Positions 1-8,382 of a DNA stretch of 36,443 bases are shown here, piece by piece (position 1 is the first letter of the stretch; each line of letters starts with the position of its first letter). The stretch lies in contig LVAE01000029.1 in the NCBI GenBank assembly GCA_001603905.1, positions 1-36,443 of the forward strand. Direction: 5' to 3'. The notes under the pieces are model-generated. The model saw nothing but the letters and a program-made list of their open reading frames with translations. It did not search any database and was not told the origin of the DNA. The DNA comes from Fibrobacterales bacterium Fibro_02. GTDB lineage: Bacteria > Fibrobacterota > Fibrobacteria > Fibrobacterales > Fibrobacteraceae. The position numbers and the translations under genes were made by a program.

Positions 1-2
1 TG

Positions 3-2570
3 GTACGCTACCGCCGTAAGACGGGCCGCGACACGCTGTGGATTCCGGGTACGGACCACGCGGGCATTGCCACGCAGGCAGTTGTCGAAAAGCGCCTTTT
101 CCAAGACGAACACAAGACCCGCCACGACATCGGCCGCGACGCGCTGGTGGAACGCATCTGGAAATGGAAAGACGAATACGAAGCCCGCATCACCAAGCAG
201 CTCAAGAGCCTCGGCGTCAGCTGCGACTGGAGCCGTCAGCGCTTCACGCTGGACCCGGTCTGCGCGAAGGCCGTGCGCCACGCCTTCTTCAACCTGTTCA
301 AGAAGGGCCTGATTTACCGTGGCAAGCGCCTGGTGAACTGGGATACCAAGCTTCAGACCGCCGTTGCCGACGACGAAATCTACTACGAACACGTGAAGGG
401 CCACTTCTGGACGTTCAAGTATCCTCTGGCCGACGGTTCGGGATTTATCCCCGTTTCGACGACCCGTCCGGAAACGATTATGGGCGATACGGCCCTCGCC
501 GTGCACCCCAACGACGAACGCTACGCGCAGTTCATCGGCAAGATGCTCAAGGTGCCTTTTGTTGACCGCGAAATCCCGGTGATTGCCGACGCTATCTTGG
601 TGGACAAGGACTTCGGTACGGGTTCCGTGAAGGTGACGCCCGCACACGACCCGAACGACTATGCGACGGGCCTGCGTCACAAGCTCCCGATGATCAACAT
701 CATGAACGACGACGGCAGCCTGAACGAGAACGCCGGCAAATTCCAGGGACTCAAGGGTCAGGCCGCCCGCGACGCCGTGGTGGCTGGTCTCGAAGAGCTC
801 GGACTTTTGATCAAGGTGGAAGACCACGAAATGGACGTGGGTCACTCCGACCGTTCCAAGACTGTGATCGAGCCGTACCTCAGCGACCAGTGGTTCGTGA
901 AGATGGACGTGCTCGCCGAAAACGCGATGAACGCCGTGAAGTCGGGCGAAATCAAGATTATCCCCGAACGTTACGCCAACAAGTATCTCGACTGGCTCGC
1001 CGAAAAGCGCGACTGGTGCATCAGCCGTCAGCTCTGGTGGGGCCACCGCATTCCTATCTGGCATACCGACGCTAGCGAAGACGAACTGAAGGCCGCATTT
1101 GCGGGCCGCGACGACATCTACTTCTACAAGGCCGAAAACGGCGGCTACCTGGTGTGCAGCCAGGAAGAAGACCTGAAGGAAGACGCCGTTCCGGGTCACG
1201 AACTCAAGCAGGAAGAAGACGTGCTCGACACGTGGTTCTCCAGTGGCTTGTGGCCGCACTCCACGATGGGCTGGCCGGAAAACACCGACACGCTCAAGCG
1301 CTACTACCCCACCAGCGTGCTCGTGACTAGCCGCGACATCATTACGCTGTGGGTCGCCCGCATGGTGCTCTTCAGCCAGGAAAACATGGGCACGGTCCCG
1401 TTCCACACGGTGTACATCCACCCGAAGATTTTGGACGGCAATGGCCAGACCATGAGCAAGTCCAAGGGCAACGGCGTGGACCCGATGGATATCGAAGAGA
1501 AGTACGGTACCGACGCTCTGCGCTTTGTGATGGCAAGCCTTTGCACCGACAACCAGGACGTGCGTCTGCCGGTGAAGAAGGAAAAGCAGCCGGATGGCCG
1601 CGAAATCAACACCAGCGAAAAGTTCGAAATCGGCCGTAACTTCAGCAACAAGCTGTGGAACGCCTGCCGCTTCCTTTACCCGCAGCTCGAACAGGCCGGT
1701 GCGCTTGCCGCCGAGCTCCCGATGGACAAGAGCTTGTTCGCACTCGAAGACAAGTGGATTTTGAGCCGCCTGCAGACGACCATCAAGGACGCCACCCGCA
1801 TGCTCGAAGAATACCACTTCGCCGAACTCGCCGGGTTCCTGTACCGCTTCGTGTGGGACGACGTCTGCTCCAGCTATCTCGAGATTAAGAAGGCCGTGAT
1901 CAACAGCGAAACGCTCACCGCCGAAAAGAAGAACGCTATGGCAATTCTCAGCTACGTGCTGAAGAACGTGCTCGACCTGTTGCACCCGGTGATGCCGTTC
2001 ATTACCGAAGAACTCAACAGCATCCTGTTCCAGGGCAGCGAAATGGTGATCAGCCGCGCATGGCCCAAGGCCGACGAATCGCTCATCGACGCGAAGATCG
2101 AAGCCGCATTCGACCAGGCATTTGCCGTGGTGGAAAGCGTGCGTGGCGTGCGTGGCCGCTACAACGTGAGCCCCGCCACCAAGCTGAACGCCGTGGTGAG
2201 CGTGGACGATGCCGCGACGGAAGCCAGCGTGAAGGACTGCATGGCAATCATCACCGAGCTTTCGGGTCTTTCTGACCTGAGTGTCGCCGTGAAGGCCGCC
2301 AAGCCGAAGTTCAGCGCCAGCGCCGTGGTGCCCGGTGGCGAACTCTACATCCCGCTGGAAGGTATCCTCGACCCGGCTGCAGAAATCGCCCGCCTCGAAA
2401 AAGAAATCGAGAAGGCCAAGGCATTCGCCGCTTCGATTGAACGCAAGCTTTCGAATGAAAAGTTCGTGAGCGGCGCCCCCGAAGCCGTCGTGAACGCCGA
2501 AAGGACGAAGCTTGCTACGCAGCAAGATATCATTGCCAAAAACGAAGCGGCTCTGAAGGAACTGAAGTAA
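3..2570 (+). CDS. valS: Valine--tRNA ligase, 5'-truncated by window
   Basis: Class I aminoacyl-tRNA synthetase that charges tRNA-Val in the cytoplasm. The frame is open from the window edge (first in-frame codon at base 3), so the N-terminus, including the HIGH-type motif, is missing. The first visible residues carry the ValRS signature PGTDHAGIATQ. The CP1 editing domain follows (STTRPETIMGDTALAVHP, then DPNDYATG). The catalytic-loop motif TMSKSKGNGVDP is at bases 1450-1485. The anticodon-binding domain and a C-terminal coiled-coil arm (EIARLEKEIEKAKAFA onward, about the last 65 residues) complete the standard ValRS layout. The visible part is 855 codons, so most of the usual 870-950 residues is present. 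It ends with TAA and is followed by a strong intrinsic terminator, so it appears to be the last gene of its transcript. Confidence 0.98.
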   Translation, partial: VRYRRKTGRDTLWIPGTDHAGIATQAVVEKRLFQDEHKTRHDIGRDALVERIWKWKDEYEARITKQLKSLGVSCDWSRQRFTLDPVCAKAVRHAFFNLFKKGLIYRGKRLVNWDTKLQTAVADDEIYYEHVKGHFWTFKYPLADGSGFIPVSTTRPETIMGDTALAVHPNDERYAQFIGKMLKVPFVDREIPVIADAILVDKDFGTGSVKVTPAHDPNDYATGLRHKLPMINIMNDDGSLNENAGKFQGLKGQAARDAVVAGLEELGLLIKVEDHEMDVGHSDRSKTVIEPYLSDQWFVKMDVLAENAMNAVKSGEIKIIPERYANKYLDWLAEKRDWCISRQLWWGHRIPIWHTDASEDELKAAFAGRDDIYFYKAENGGYLVCSQEEDLKEDAVPGHELKQEEDVLDTWFSSGLWPHSTMGWPENTDTLKRYYPTSVLVTSRDIITLWVARMVLFSQENMGTVPFHTVYIHPKILDGNGQTMSKSKGNGVDPMDIEEKYGTDALRFVMASLCTDNQDVRLPVKKEKQPDGREINTSEKFEIGRNFSNKLWNACRFLYPQLEQAGALAAELPMDKSLFALEDKWILSRLQTTIKDATRMLEEYHFAELAGFLYRFVWDDVCSSYLEIKKAVINSETLTAEKKNAMAILSYVLKNVLDLLHPVMPFITEELNSILFQGSEMVISRAWPKADESLIDAKIEAAFDQAFAVVESVRGVRGRYNVSPATKLNAVVSVDDAATEASVKDCMAIITELSGLSDLSVAVKAAKPKFSASAVVPGGELYIPLEGILDPAAEIARLEKEIEKAKAFAASIERKLSNEKFVSGAPEAVVNAERTKLATQQDIIAKNEAALKELK

Positions 2571-2593
2571 TTCTGCGACAAGCCAACAAAATT

Positions 2594-2628
2594 AAAACAG
2601 GTGCTCCAAGTGGGCACCTGTTTTTTTT
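2594..2628 (+). terminator. Intrinsic terminator after valS
   Basis: An AAAACAGGTGC / GCACCTGTTTT stem encloses a 9-nt loop and is followed by a run of eight T. It lies 24 bases after the valS stop. Confidence 0.9.
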
Positions 2629-2638
2629 CAGGGATTTC

Positions 2639-2671
2639 TTGACAATTTGTGCAAACCAATCGATATTTAAT
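2639..2671 (+). promoter_or_regulatory. Predicted promoter of the 55-aa gene
   Basis: A perfect TTGACA (2639-2644) is followed, 17 bases later, by GATATT (2662-2667), overlapping TATTTA (2664-2669). It sits between the valS terminator and the small gene at 2696. The assignment is by pattern only. Confidence 0.55.
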
Positions 2672-2695
2672 AGGACCACAAAAAACGAGGCAAAT

Positions 2696-2863
2696 ATGGA
2701 CGAAAAGGAAATTCTCGAACTGAAGAAAAAGATTGCTGCCAGTACTCCCCGGCCCCACCCCAAGAAGGGCGAACCAGGCTACGACGAATTCATGAGGAGC
2801 ATCTTCAAGTCCGCCGCATCAAATATGCTGCGAGACGAGCTGGAAAACGGCAGCATCCGATGA
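2696..2863 (+). CDS. Small hypothetical protein, 55 aa
   Basis: No family was recognised. The product is a charged soluble peptide starting MDEKEILELKKKIAAS, with a Pro/Lys/Gly-rich middle (PRPHPKKGEPGYDEFM) and a C-terminal helix (SIFKSAASNMLRDELENG). There is no signal peptide, membrane segment or Cys. The ATG at 2696 is preferred over an in-frame ATG at 2639 because it has an ACGAGG ribosome-binding site 5 bases upstream, and because the predicted promoter would otherwise lie inside the gene. It has its own predicted promoter and terminator, so it is probably a monocistronic small-protein gene. The function is unknown. Confidence 0.65.
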   Translation: MDEKEILELKKKIAASTPRPHPKKGEPGYDEFMRSIFKSAASNMLRDELENGSIR

Positions 2864-2874
2864 CTCAAATCACT

Positions 2875-2910
2875 CGTTTTTGACAAGCTCGAAAACGGCT
2901 CTCTTTTTTT
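2875..2910 (+). terminator. Probable terminator after the small gene
   Basis: CGTTTTTGA (2875-2883) pairs with TCGAAAACG (2889-2897) with one G-U pair. A T-run at 2904-2910 begins six bases past the stem, which is slightly displaced for a classical terminator. Confidence 0.5.
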
Positions 2911-2947
2911 ACTATTTTCTAGAGATGGATTAAAAGGAGAAAAGAGT

Positions 2948-3835
2948 ATGAAGTTCACAAAATTTCTATGGGCGGGAGTTTTTTCCGCTAGCATCGGAGT
3001 CGCAAATTTACAGGCGGCGGAATGCAACGTGACTCACCATCAGAGCAGTGGTGGCAGCACCGATGCCTACCTGGGGTACCCGACAACAGCACTTTATTTG
3101 TTCGAGGACAGCTACCTGGACCTTTCCAAGATGGAGCAGCGTGAGCCCGCCGTAAAGAACGCCTCTACCACCGATACAGCATGGGTTTACAGGTCCGAAC
3201 TGGACTCTACCATGATCGTGATTGTCACCGAGAAGGTGGTCAAGGTGGCTCGAGTCACCTACTCCGATGACGAGAAGTCACGAGTAGATTCACTTTTCAC
3301 GGTGAAGCACAAAGACGTGTACAAGGACGAGTTTCCGCGTTTGCAGAAAGCGGGAGTTTTCAAGGGAACTGCCGAACAGGCGGATTCCCTCGTAACACAT
3401 GTATTTAATTTGTGCCAAAAGTTCTACAACAAAGAATTCGGTTACTCCGGCTGTGAATTCAATCCACCCGAAGCAAGAAGACGAAACGAAGGAAAAGATG
3501 TCGACATGATCGACATGCCGCTCGCACTTGCGGCCGTTGCCGGAGAATTCACCATTCTTCTCGACACATTGAATACTTGCCCAGATTACAAGTTCGCCAC
3601 CGAGGATATTACTGCATTGCAGATTTCAAGACAAGCCCGCGGACTCCAATTCACACGAGTCGGCCCCAGCCGCTTCCTAATCGCAGATGTCGCGAGCAAT
3701 GCTCCGTACAAGGCATTCAGCCTCAACGGCCAGCTTCTGAAAAGCGGAACACTTAACGGCAACGTTTTCGTCGCACCGACTTTACCCGTCATTCTGATGT
3801 TGAACGACGGGCGAAGCATTTATTTAAAGGACTAA
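2948..3835 (+). CDS. Secreted protein of unknown function, 295 aa
   Basis: A Sec signal peptide is clear: MKFTKFLWAGVFSASIGVANLQAAE, with cleavage expected near residue 24. The mature protein has few cysteines (C27, then single ones near residues 156, 169 and 211) and no domain I recognise. The last ~45 residues (AFSLNGQLLKSGTL... then IYLKD) resemble the small beta-rich C-terminal module of many Fibrobacter and Bacteroidota exported proteins (NGQLL... strand pattern), which suggests type IX-style sorting. This is inference from shape only. The start is supported by an AAAAGGAGA ribosome-binding site 7 bases upstream. The gene converges with the pectate lyase gene and shares the terminator region at 3858-3887. 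A role in plant-wall work is possible from context but nothing in the sequence proves it. Confidence 0.8.
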   Translation: MKFTKFLWAGVFSASIGVANLQAAECNVTHHQSSGGSTDAYLGYPTTALYLFEDSYLDLSKMEQREPAVKNASTTDTAWVYRSELDSTMIVIVTEKVVKVARVTYSDDEKSRVDSLFTVKHKDVYKDEFPRLQKAGVFKGTAEQADSLVTHVFNLCQKFYNKEFGYSGCEFNPPEARRRNEGKDVDMIDMPLALAAVAGEFTILLDTLNTCPDYKFATEDITALQISRQARGLQFTRVGPSRFLIADVASNAPYKAFSLNGQLLKSGTLNGNVFVAPTLPVILMLNDGRSIYLKD

Positions 3836-3857
3836 AAATCAATTGAAATGCAATCGC

Positions 3858-3887
3858 AAAAGAGGCGTCCACCGGAGCACCTCTTTT
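3858..3887 (+). terminator. Terminator between convergent genes
   Basis: AAGAGG (3859-3864) pairs with CCTCTT (3880-3885), with a partly paired interior and a T-run to 3887. A short A-run on the other side makes it weakly bidirectional, serving the + gene ending at 3835 and perhaps the lyase gene ending at 3915. Confidence 0.65.
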
Positions 3888-3914
3888 TCAGAATTGAGAG
3901 AATTACGTTTTACA

Positions 3915-5711
3915 TTACCGCACGATAATGCGGTGGGTTTCGTGACCGATACGCACGAGGTAGGTTCCTGCACGGGGAACTGCGATGGAGCAATTTTCTG
4001 AAGCAAGGCTTTTGGCCACAAGACGCCCCTGCTGGTCAAAGAGATAAATGGGAGCGGTATTTTGCGAGATTCCGTGAACCACAACCGTTCTACCTTCGAC
4101 AGAAAGGTTCGCATGCACTCCTACCACCTGCGAGAGGATTGTCGTACCCGATTCACTAGAGTTCGGCAATTCCATAGAACTGCTTGACCCTTCGGCAGGC
4201 TCAGGGTCCTTACTAGCGGAGGAACTTGACGCAGGCGCCGTGCCGCTCGCCACCACGGTAATTGTCCCGCTCTTTGAGGCATTCGTCGTCGCTCCCGTAG
4301 TCGTTACCGTAAACGAGTACGCACCCGGCGCCACATTCGACCCAACTGTTCCCGAAATGTAGAAGTCAGACCCCTTGAGTGTACCCGTCACACCCTGCGG
4401 AAGCCCAGTCACCGTAGCGCCAGTCGCCACTGCAATCGTGTAGTAGAAATCCGTAATCGCAGCGCCCTGGGCTACTTCCTGATTTGCACTGCCCGAGCCA
4501 TGCTTCGTAAGCGTCGCCGTTCCCGAAACCGCCTGTCCTTGCGACGAGCTGGACTTGGCAACGCTGCTGCTGGACTTGGCCGAAGAACTAGATGCAGGAG
4601 CCACGCTGGAGCTCGACTTCGCGGACGAACTGGACGCAACACTGCTGCTAGATTTTGCCGAACTTGAGCTTGCCGGAGTCACCACACTCGACGATCCCGG
4701 ATCAGGGAGTGTCGCACCCGCATAGAGCTTGATGGAATCGCGCAGGGCATAAGCCTTCGCCTGCGTACTTACGTCCGTAAGGCTCATGGAATAACTCGGC
4801 TTGAACGCCGTGCCCGTGCCCGCCTGTGGTTTCTTCACGTTTTCTTCGTAATTTTCGATCATCTGCGCCGCCGTGATAGCGCCATCGCTCGTGTACAAGT
4901 CAAGCGCCTTCTGCACGCCAATGAACACGTTCCTTTCGATGCGAATATCCGCCTCGATGGCCGCACGCACGCAGTAGCTTGCATTCTTGCTGTCAAAGAG
5001 GTTGTTCGCCACATGCACCTTGCCAAAACGCACACGAGGCATGCGTTCGACCACGCCGTCTGCCCACCATGTATGGTGAATCGTCACGTTCAGGTGCCCG
5101 CGGTCGCTCGTCTTTGTCTTGCTGTTACCAATCAGGTTGCTGAACTGGTGCCCAGTCGATGCCGAGGTGTAGCTGAACTTGGTCCACGAAATCGTCACGT
5201 AGTCCGAGGCGTTGGTGATGTCCAAATTGCCGTCGTGACCGTCATACACGTCCACATGGTCAATCCACACATTCTTGGATTCATGATTCACCTGGAGGCA
5301 ATCTTCGTCATCGTCGTCGTGCGCGCCAACGCCCTTGAATTTCAGGTTACGGATAATGACATTAGTGGAACCGCTCAGCTTCATGGCGCTACCCGTCGTA
5401 GGTTGGGCGATAATAGCTCCCTGGTAGCCGTAAATCGTCACGTTGCTACCGACTTCCACCGGACCCATGTACGTACCCGGCTTCACGTAGATAATCTTGT
5501 TGCCCGCCTTGGCGTAGCTCTTGAGGTCGTTCACGTTGTCGACCGTGACCTCGGAGTAGCCCTTGCCACCCGTGGTACCGCCATTCTGTGTCGCGAAACC
5601 TGCCATCGGAAAATCCGGCGAAGTCACTGCAAACGAGGAAGTCACAAGAGTTGCCCCGAGCACAACACCCGCAGCGAGCATCTTTGACCATTTTGCGTTT
5701 TTCATTTCCAT
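3915..5711 (-). CDS. Secreted pectate lyase, PL1 family, multidomain
   Basis: Secreted enzyme expected to cleave polygalacturonate by beta-elimination. After a signal peptide (KMLAAGVVLGATLVTSSFA) comes a PL1 parallel beta-helix with the family motifs VWIDHVDVYDGHDGNLDI (substrate/Ca2+ site) and HHTWWADGVVERMPRVRFG (catalytic Arg region), then HVANNLFDS. Two poly-Ser/Ala/Lys/Val linkers flank an Ig-like module (GLPQGVTGTLKGSDFYISGTV region). The protein ends in a module (IYLFDQQGRLVAKSL ... AGTYLVRIGHETHRIIVR) typical of type IX sorting domains. The ATG at 5711 was chosen over 5747 and 5705 because GGGATGG lies just upstream and it leaves a normal signal peptide; the product is 598 aa. One linker contains a palindromic repeat in-frame (4186-4208). 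Confidence 0.9.
   Translation of the reverse strand: MEMKNAKWSKMLAAGVVLGATLVTSSFAVTSPDFPMAGFATQNGGTTGGKGYSEVTVDNVNDLKSYAKAGNKIIYVKPGTYMGPVEVGSNVTIYGYQGAIIAQPTTGSAMKLSGSTNVIIRNLKFKGVGAHDDDDEDCLQVNHESKNVWIDHVDVYDGHDGNLDITNASDYVTISWTKFSYTSASTGHQFSNLIGNSKTKTSDRGHLNVTIHHTWWADGVVERMPRVRFGKVHVANNLFDSKNASYCVRAAIEADIRIERNVFIGVQKALDLYTSDGAITAAQMIENYEENVKKPQAGTGTAFKPSYSMSLTDVSTQAKAYALRDSIKLYAGATLPDPGSSSVVTPASSSSAKSSSSVASSSSAKSSSSVAPASSSSAKSSSSVAKSSSSQGQAVSGTATLTKHGSGSANQEVAQGAAITDFYYTIAVATGATVTGLPQGVTGTLKGSDFYISGTVGSNVAPGAYSFTVTTTGATTNASKSGTITVVASGTAPASSSSASKDPEPAEGSSSSMELPNSSESGTTILSQVVGVHANLSVEGRTVVVHGISQNTAPIYLFDQQGRLVAKSLASENCSIAVPRAGTYLVRIGHETHRIIVR
4186..4208 (-). repeat. Palindromic repeat inside the pectate lyase linker
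   Basis: GACCCT (4186-4191) and AGGGTC (4203-4208) are inverted around TCGGCAGGCTC. On the coding strand it encodes DPEPAEG, interrupting a Ser/Ala linker that is otherwise built of SSSS units. The core resembles a GC-rich intergenic repeat sequence common in many bacterial genomes. Confidence 0.5.
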
Positions 5712-5727
5712 AACATCCATCCCATAT

Positions 5728-5766
5728 TTTGAGATTCTGAACAACACCGTTCAAAACGTTCTCAAA
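5728..5766 (-). promoter_or_regulatory. Nested dyad in the pectate lyase leader
   Basis: Outer arms TTTGAGA (5728-5734) and TCTCAAA (5760-5766) enclose inner arms TGAAC (5738-5742) and GTTCA (5749-5753). The dyad ends about 16 bases before the chosen start codon. TTTTGAGAA-like words recur upstream on the same strand near 5772-5780 and 5900-5910. It could be an operator or an mRNA hairpin. The rest of the 5712-5939 gap is very AT-rich and shows no gene. Confidence 0.4.
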
Positions 5767-5939
5767 TTTCTTCTCAAAATTTATATTCTAAAAAACCAAA
5801 AGTCAATAGAAATTTTTATCTAAAGCGTTTTCAACGCCGTATTTTTCAACATAAATCAACAAAAAAGGCGAATTTTACAAAAAAACGCCAATTTTAAAAT
5901 GTTCTCAAAATTTTATTTTACAATTTAAAAATAGAGAAA

Positions 5940-6584
5940 TTACAAGCTGACAAACTTGCGCATACTCACAAAGGTCGCCGCAATGCTCAAAAGAATCGAT
6001 ACGGCAAGCGTCGCTAGCGGCACAAAGAGGCCGTTCAAGAAGATTTCGTGACCAAGTTGCACCATCAGGAGGAGCGGCACGATCAAAAACAAGGTAATGT
6101 GCGTCGCCGCCCGCACCGTCTTTACCCGCAACGAGACAATCAGCGCAAAAGAGGTCGTCAGAAGTACCGCTGAAAGCGCTCCCAGAACAGACGCCGCCGC
6201 AGACATCGTCGAAATTTCAGGATGCGAGATCCAATAGCCGAGCTGCGCTAGCAGCGCAAACACCACCGGGAACGGAAGAATCGCGAGAAGCTTGCCCCAA
6301 AAAAGTTTTGCAGGCGCAATCGGCGAAAGCTGCAGGAGTTCCAGGGAATTGCGCTCGCGCTCCCCCGCAAAGGAATCCCCCGCCAAGGGCGAACCCATCG
6401 GCGCCATGAGGCAACCAAGCAGGAGCATCATGTAGCCTTCCATGCCTTCCATAATCTGCCCACCGTATCGCGACACGGCAATCGCCTGACTCGCCGCGAG
6501 AATCACCGGCGGGATAATGAAGGGAATCCAAAAACGCGGATCCCTAAAAATCAGGCGAAGTTCGTGTCTAAAGACGTGGAGCAT
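5940..6584 (-). CDS. ABC-2 type transporter permease, 214 aa
   Basis: Integral membrane protein with about six hydrophobic segments. It carries the ABC-2 permease hallmark GERERNSLELLQLSPIAP followed by FWGKLLAILPFPVVFALL. It begins MLHVFRHELRLIFRDPRFW, a typical cytoplasmic start for this family. The ATG at 6584 lies one base after the ettA stop (TAA-T-ATG), so translation is probably coupled, and an upstream extension of the frame would only be antisense-like ettA sequence. No transporter ATPase gene is adjacent: the upstream ABC gene is ettA, a ribosome factor lacking membrane domains. The true ATPase partner is therefore unknown. Substrate cannot be read from the sequence. Confidence 0.8.
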   Translation of the reverse strand: MLHVFRHELRLIFRDPRFWIPFIIPPVILAASQAIAVSRYGGQIMEGMEGYMMLLLGCLMAPMGSPLAGDSFAGERERNSLELLQLSPIAPAKLFWGKLLAILPFPVVFALLAQLGYWISHPEISTMSAAASVLGALSAVLLTTSFALIVSLRVKTVRAATHITLFLIVPLLLMVQLGHEIFLNGLFVPLATLAVSILLSIAATFVSMRKFVSL

Positions 6585-6585
6585 A

Positions 6586-8280
6586 TTACTGACGCGTGAG
6601 CGTCTTGTACTTGATGGGCTTCGGGTTGTCGGCATCTTCACCGAGGCGCTTGCGGCGATCGGCTTCGTATTCGCTCCAGTTGCCTTCGAACCACACGACC
6701 TTGGAGTCGCCTTCGTAAGCGAGGATGTGGGTTGCGATACGGTCGAGGAACCAGCGGTCATGGGAGATAATCACAGCACAGCCCGCGAACTTGAGGATAG
6801 CCTGTTCCAGAGCCTGCAACGTTTCGATGTCAAGATCGTTGGTCGGTTCGTCGAGGAAAAGTACGTTGCCCGGTTTCTGCAGGTTCTTAGCCATGAGCAC
6901 GCGGTTGCGTTCACCACCCGAAAGGGCCGTCAGCTTTTTCTGCTGGGCAGCACCGGTGAAGTTGAATAGACCGCAGTAGGCGCGGCCATTCATCTTGCGG
7001 TCACCCACCATAATCTCGTCGTTACCGCCGGTAATTTCTTCCCACACGGTCTTGGAATCGTCAAGGCTTTCGCGACCCTGTTCCATGCTGATGATTTCGA
7101 CGGTTTCGCCAATCTTGAGCGTACCGGCATCGGGCTTTTCCTGGCCCATGATCATCTTGAACAAAGTCGTCTTACCCGCACCGTTCGGACCGATAATACC
7201 CACGATACCCGAACGCGGCAGGCTGAAGTTCAAATCGTCGAACAGCACCTTGTCGCCAAAGGCCTTCTGCAGGTGTTCCGCCTGAATCACGATATCGCCA
7301 AGGCGTTTGCCGTTTGCGATGTGGATCTGCGCCACCTTGATCTGTTCGCGAGAATCTTCGGCGAGCAAGTCTTCGTAAGCCTTCAAACGGGCCTTGCTCT
7401 TGGCCTGGCGAGCCTTCGGAGAAGCCTTCACCCATTCCTGTTCGCGAGCGAGGCGCTTCTGACGGTCAGATTCACCCTTTTCTTCGTTCTTCATGCGTTC
7501 GAGCTTCTGGTCAAGCCACTGGGCGTAATTGCCTTCCCAAGGAATGCCGCGGCCGCGGTCGATTTCCAGAATCCAGTTAGTTACGTTGTCAAGGAAGTAA
7601 CGGTCATGGGTTACCAGAATCACGGAGCCCTTGTATTCGCGGAGATGGCGTTCGAGCCAAGCAACCGTTTCGGCATCCAGGTGGTTCGTCGGTTCGTCAA
7701 GGAGCAACAAATCCGGTTCTTCTAGGAGCAGGCGGCAAAGGGCCACACGGCGCTTTTCACCGCCGGAGAGGTTCGTCACCGGCCAGTCGCCCGGCGGGCA
7801 GCGGAGAGCATCCATTGCAATTTCGATGTTGCGGTCGAGGCTCCACAGGTCCTGCGCGTCGATGATGTCCTGAAGCTTTGCCTGTTCGTCGAGGAGCTTG
7901 TTCATCTCGTCGTCTTCCATGGGTTCGGCAAACTTCATGGAAATTTCGTTGAAGCGGTCAAGAATCGCCTGCTTCTTGGCCACGGCCTGCATCACGTTTT
8001 CCTTGACGGTCAAGTTCGGGTCAAGCTGCGGTTCCTGCGGCAAATAGCCTGCGGTGCGGCCAGGTTCAATCCAAGCTTCACCCTGGAATTCCTTGTCAAT
8101 TCCCGCCATAATGCGGAGGAGCGTTGACTTACCGGCACCGTTCTGGCCGATAATACCAATCTTTGCGCCATAGTAGAAGCTCAAAGAAATGTCCTTCAGC
8201 ACCTCTTTGTTAGGCGGATAGGACTTGGTCATCTTGTACATGTAGAAAACGAATTTTTCTGCTTTATTCTGTTCGGCCAT
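6586..8280 (-). CDS. ettA: Energy-dependent translational throttle protein EttA (ABC-F)
   Basis: ABC-F ATPase that binds the ribosomal E site and links the first elongation step to ATP/ADP ratio (established for E. coli EttA). Two nucleotide-binding domains are complete: Walker A GQNGAGKST (residues ~45-53) and GPNGAGKTT; signatures LSGGEKRR and LSGGERNR; Walker B LLLLDEPTNHLD and VLFLDEPTNDLD. The EttA-type arm (insert around EPMEDDEMNKLLDEQ) and the linker rich in Lys/Arg (WVKASPKARQAKSKARLKAYEDLL) are both present. Length is 564 aa against about 555 in E. coli. There is no membrane domain. It is followed after one base by an ABC-2 permease gene, an unusual neighbour. GTGAG lies 6 bases before the start codon. 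Confidence 0.95.
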   Translation of the reverse strand: MAEQNKAEKFVFYMYKMTKSYPPNKEVLKDISLSFYYGAKIGIIGQNGAGKSTLLRIMAGIDKEFQGEAWIEPGRTAGYLPQEPQLDPNLTVKENVMQAVAKKQAILDRFNEISMKFAEPMEDDEMNKLLDEQAKLQDIIDAQDLWSLDRNIEIAMDALRCPPGDWPVTNLSGGEKRRVALCRLLLEEPDLLLLDEPTNHLDAETVAWLERHLREYKGSVILVTHDRYFLDNVTNWILEIDRGRGIPWEGNYAQWLDQKLERMKNEEKGESDRQKRLAREQEWVKASPKARQAKSKARLKAYEDLLAEDSREQIKVAQIHIANGKRLGDIVIQAEHLQKAFGDKVLFDDLNFSLPRSGIVGIIGPNGAGKTTLFKMIMGQEKPDAGTLKIGETVEIISMEQGRESLDDSKTVWEEITGGNDEIMVGDRKMNGRAYCGLFNFTGAAQQKKLTALSGGERNRVLMAKNLQKPGNVLFLDEPTNDLDIETLQALEQAILKFAGCAVIISHDRWFLDRIATHILAYEGDSKVVWFEGNWSEYEADRRKRLGEDADNPKPIKYKTLTRQ

Positions 8281-8319
8281 ATGAACTCACTTCAATTTTG
8301 TTTATTCTAGCCAAATATA

Positions 8320-8348
8320 ACAAAAAGCCCCGCACCGAGCGAAGCTTT
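8320..8348 (-). terminator. Terminator of the two-lipoprotein operon
   Basis: On the minus strand AAAGCTTCGC (8348-8339) pairs with GCGGGGCTTT (8333-8324) over ten pairs, two of them G-U, around a TCGGT loop, followed by TTG. It lies 35 bases after the stop at 8383. Confidence 0.8.
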
Positions 8349-8382
8349 CGTTTCTATCAGAGCGACCTATTGACGCGATTTA

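Noticed and set aside
5013..5687. Open frame of 224 codons on the plus strand inside the pectate lyase gene
   Set aside because: It is antisense to the PL1 domain and has no ribosome-binding site or family resemblance.
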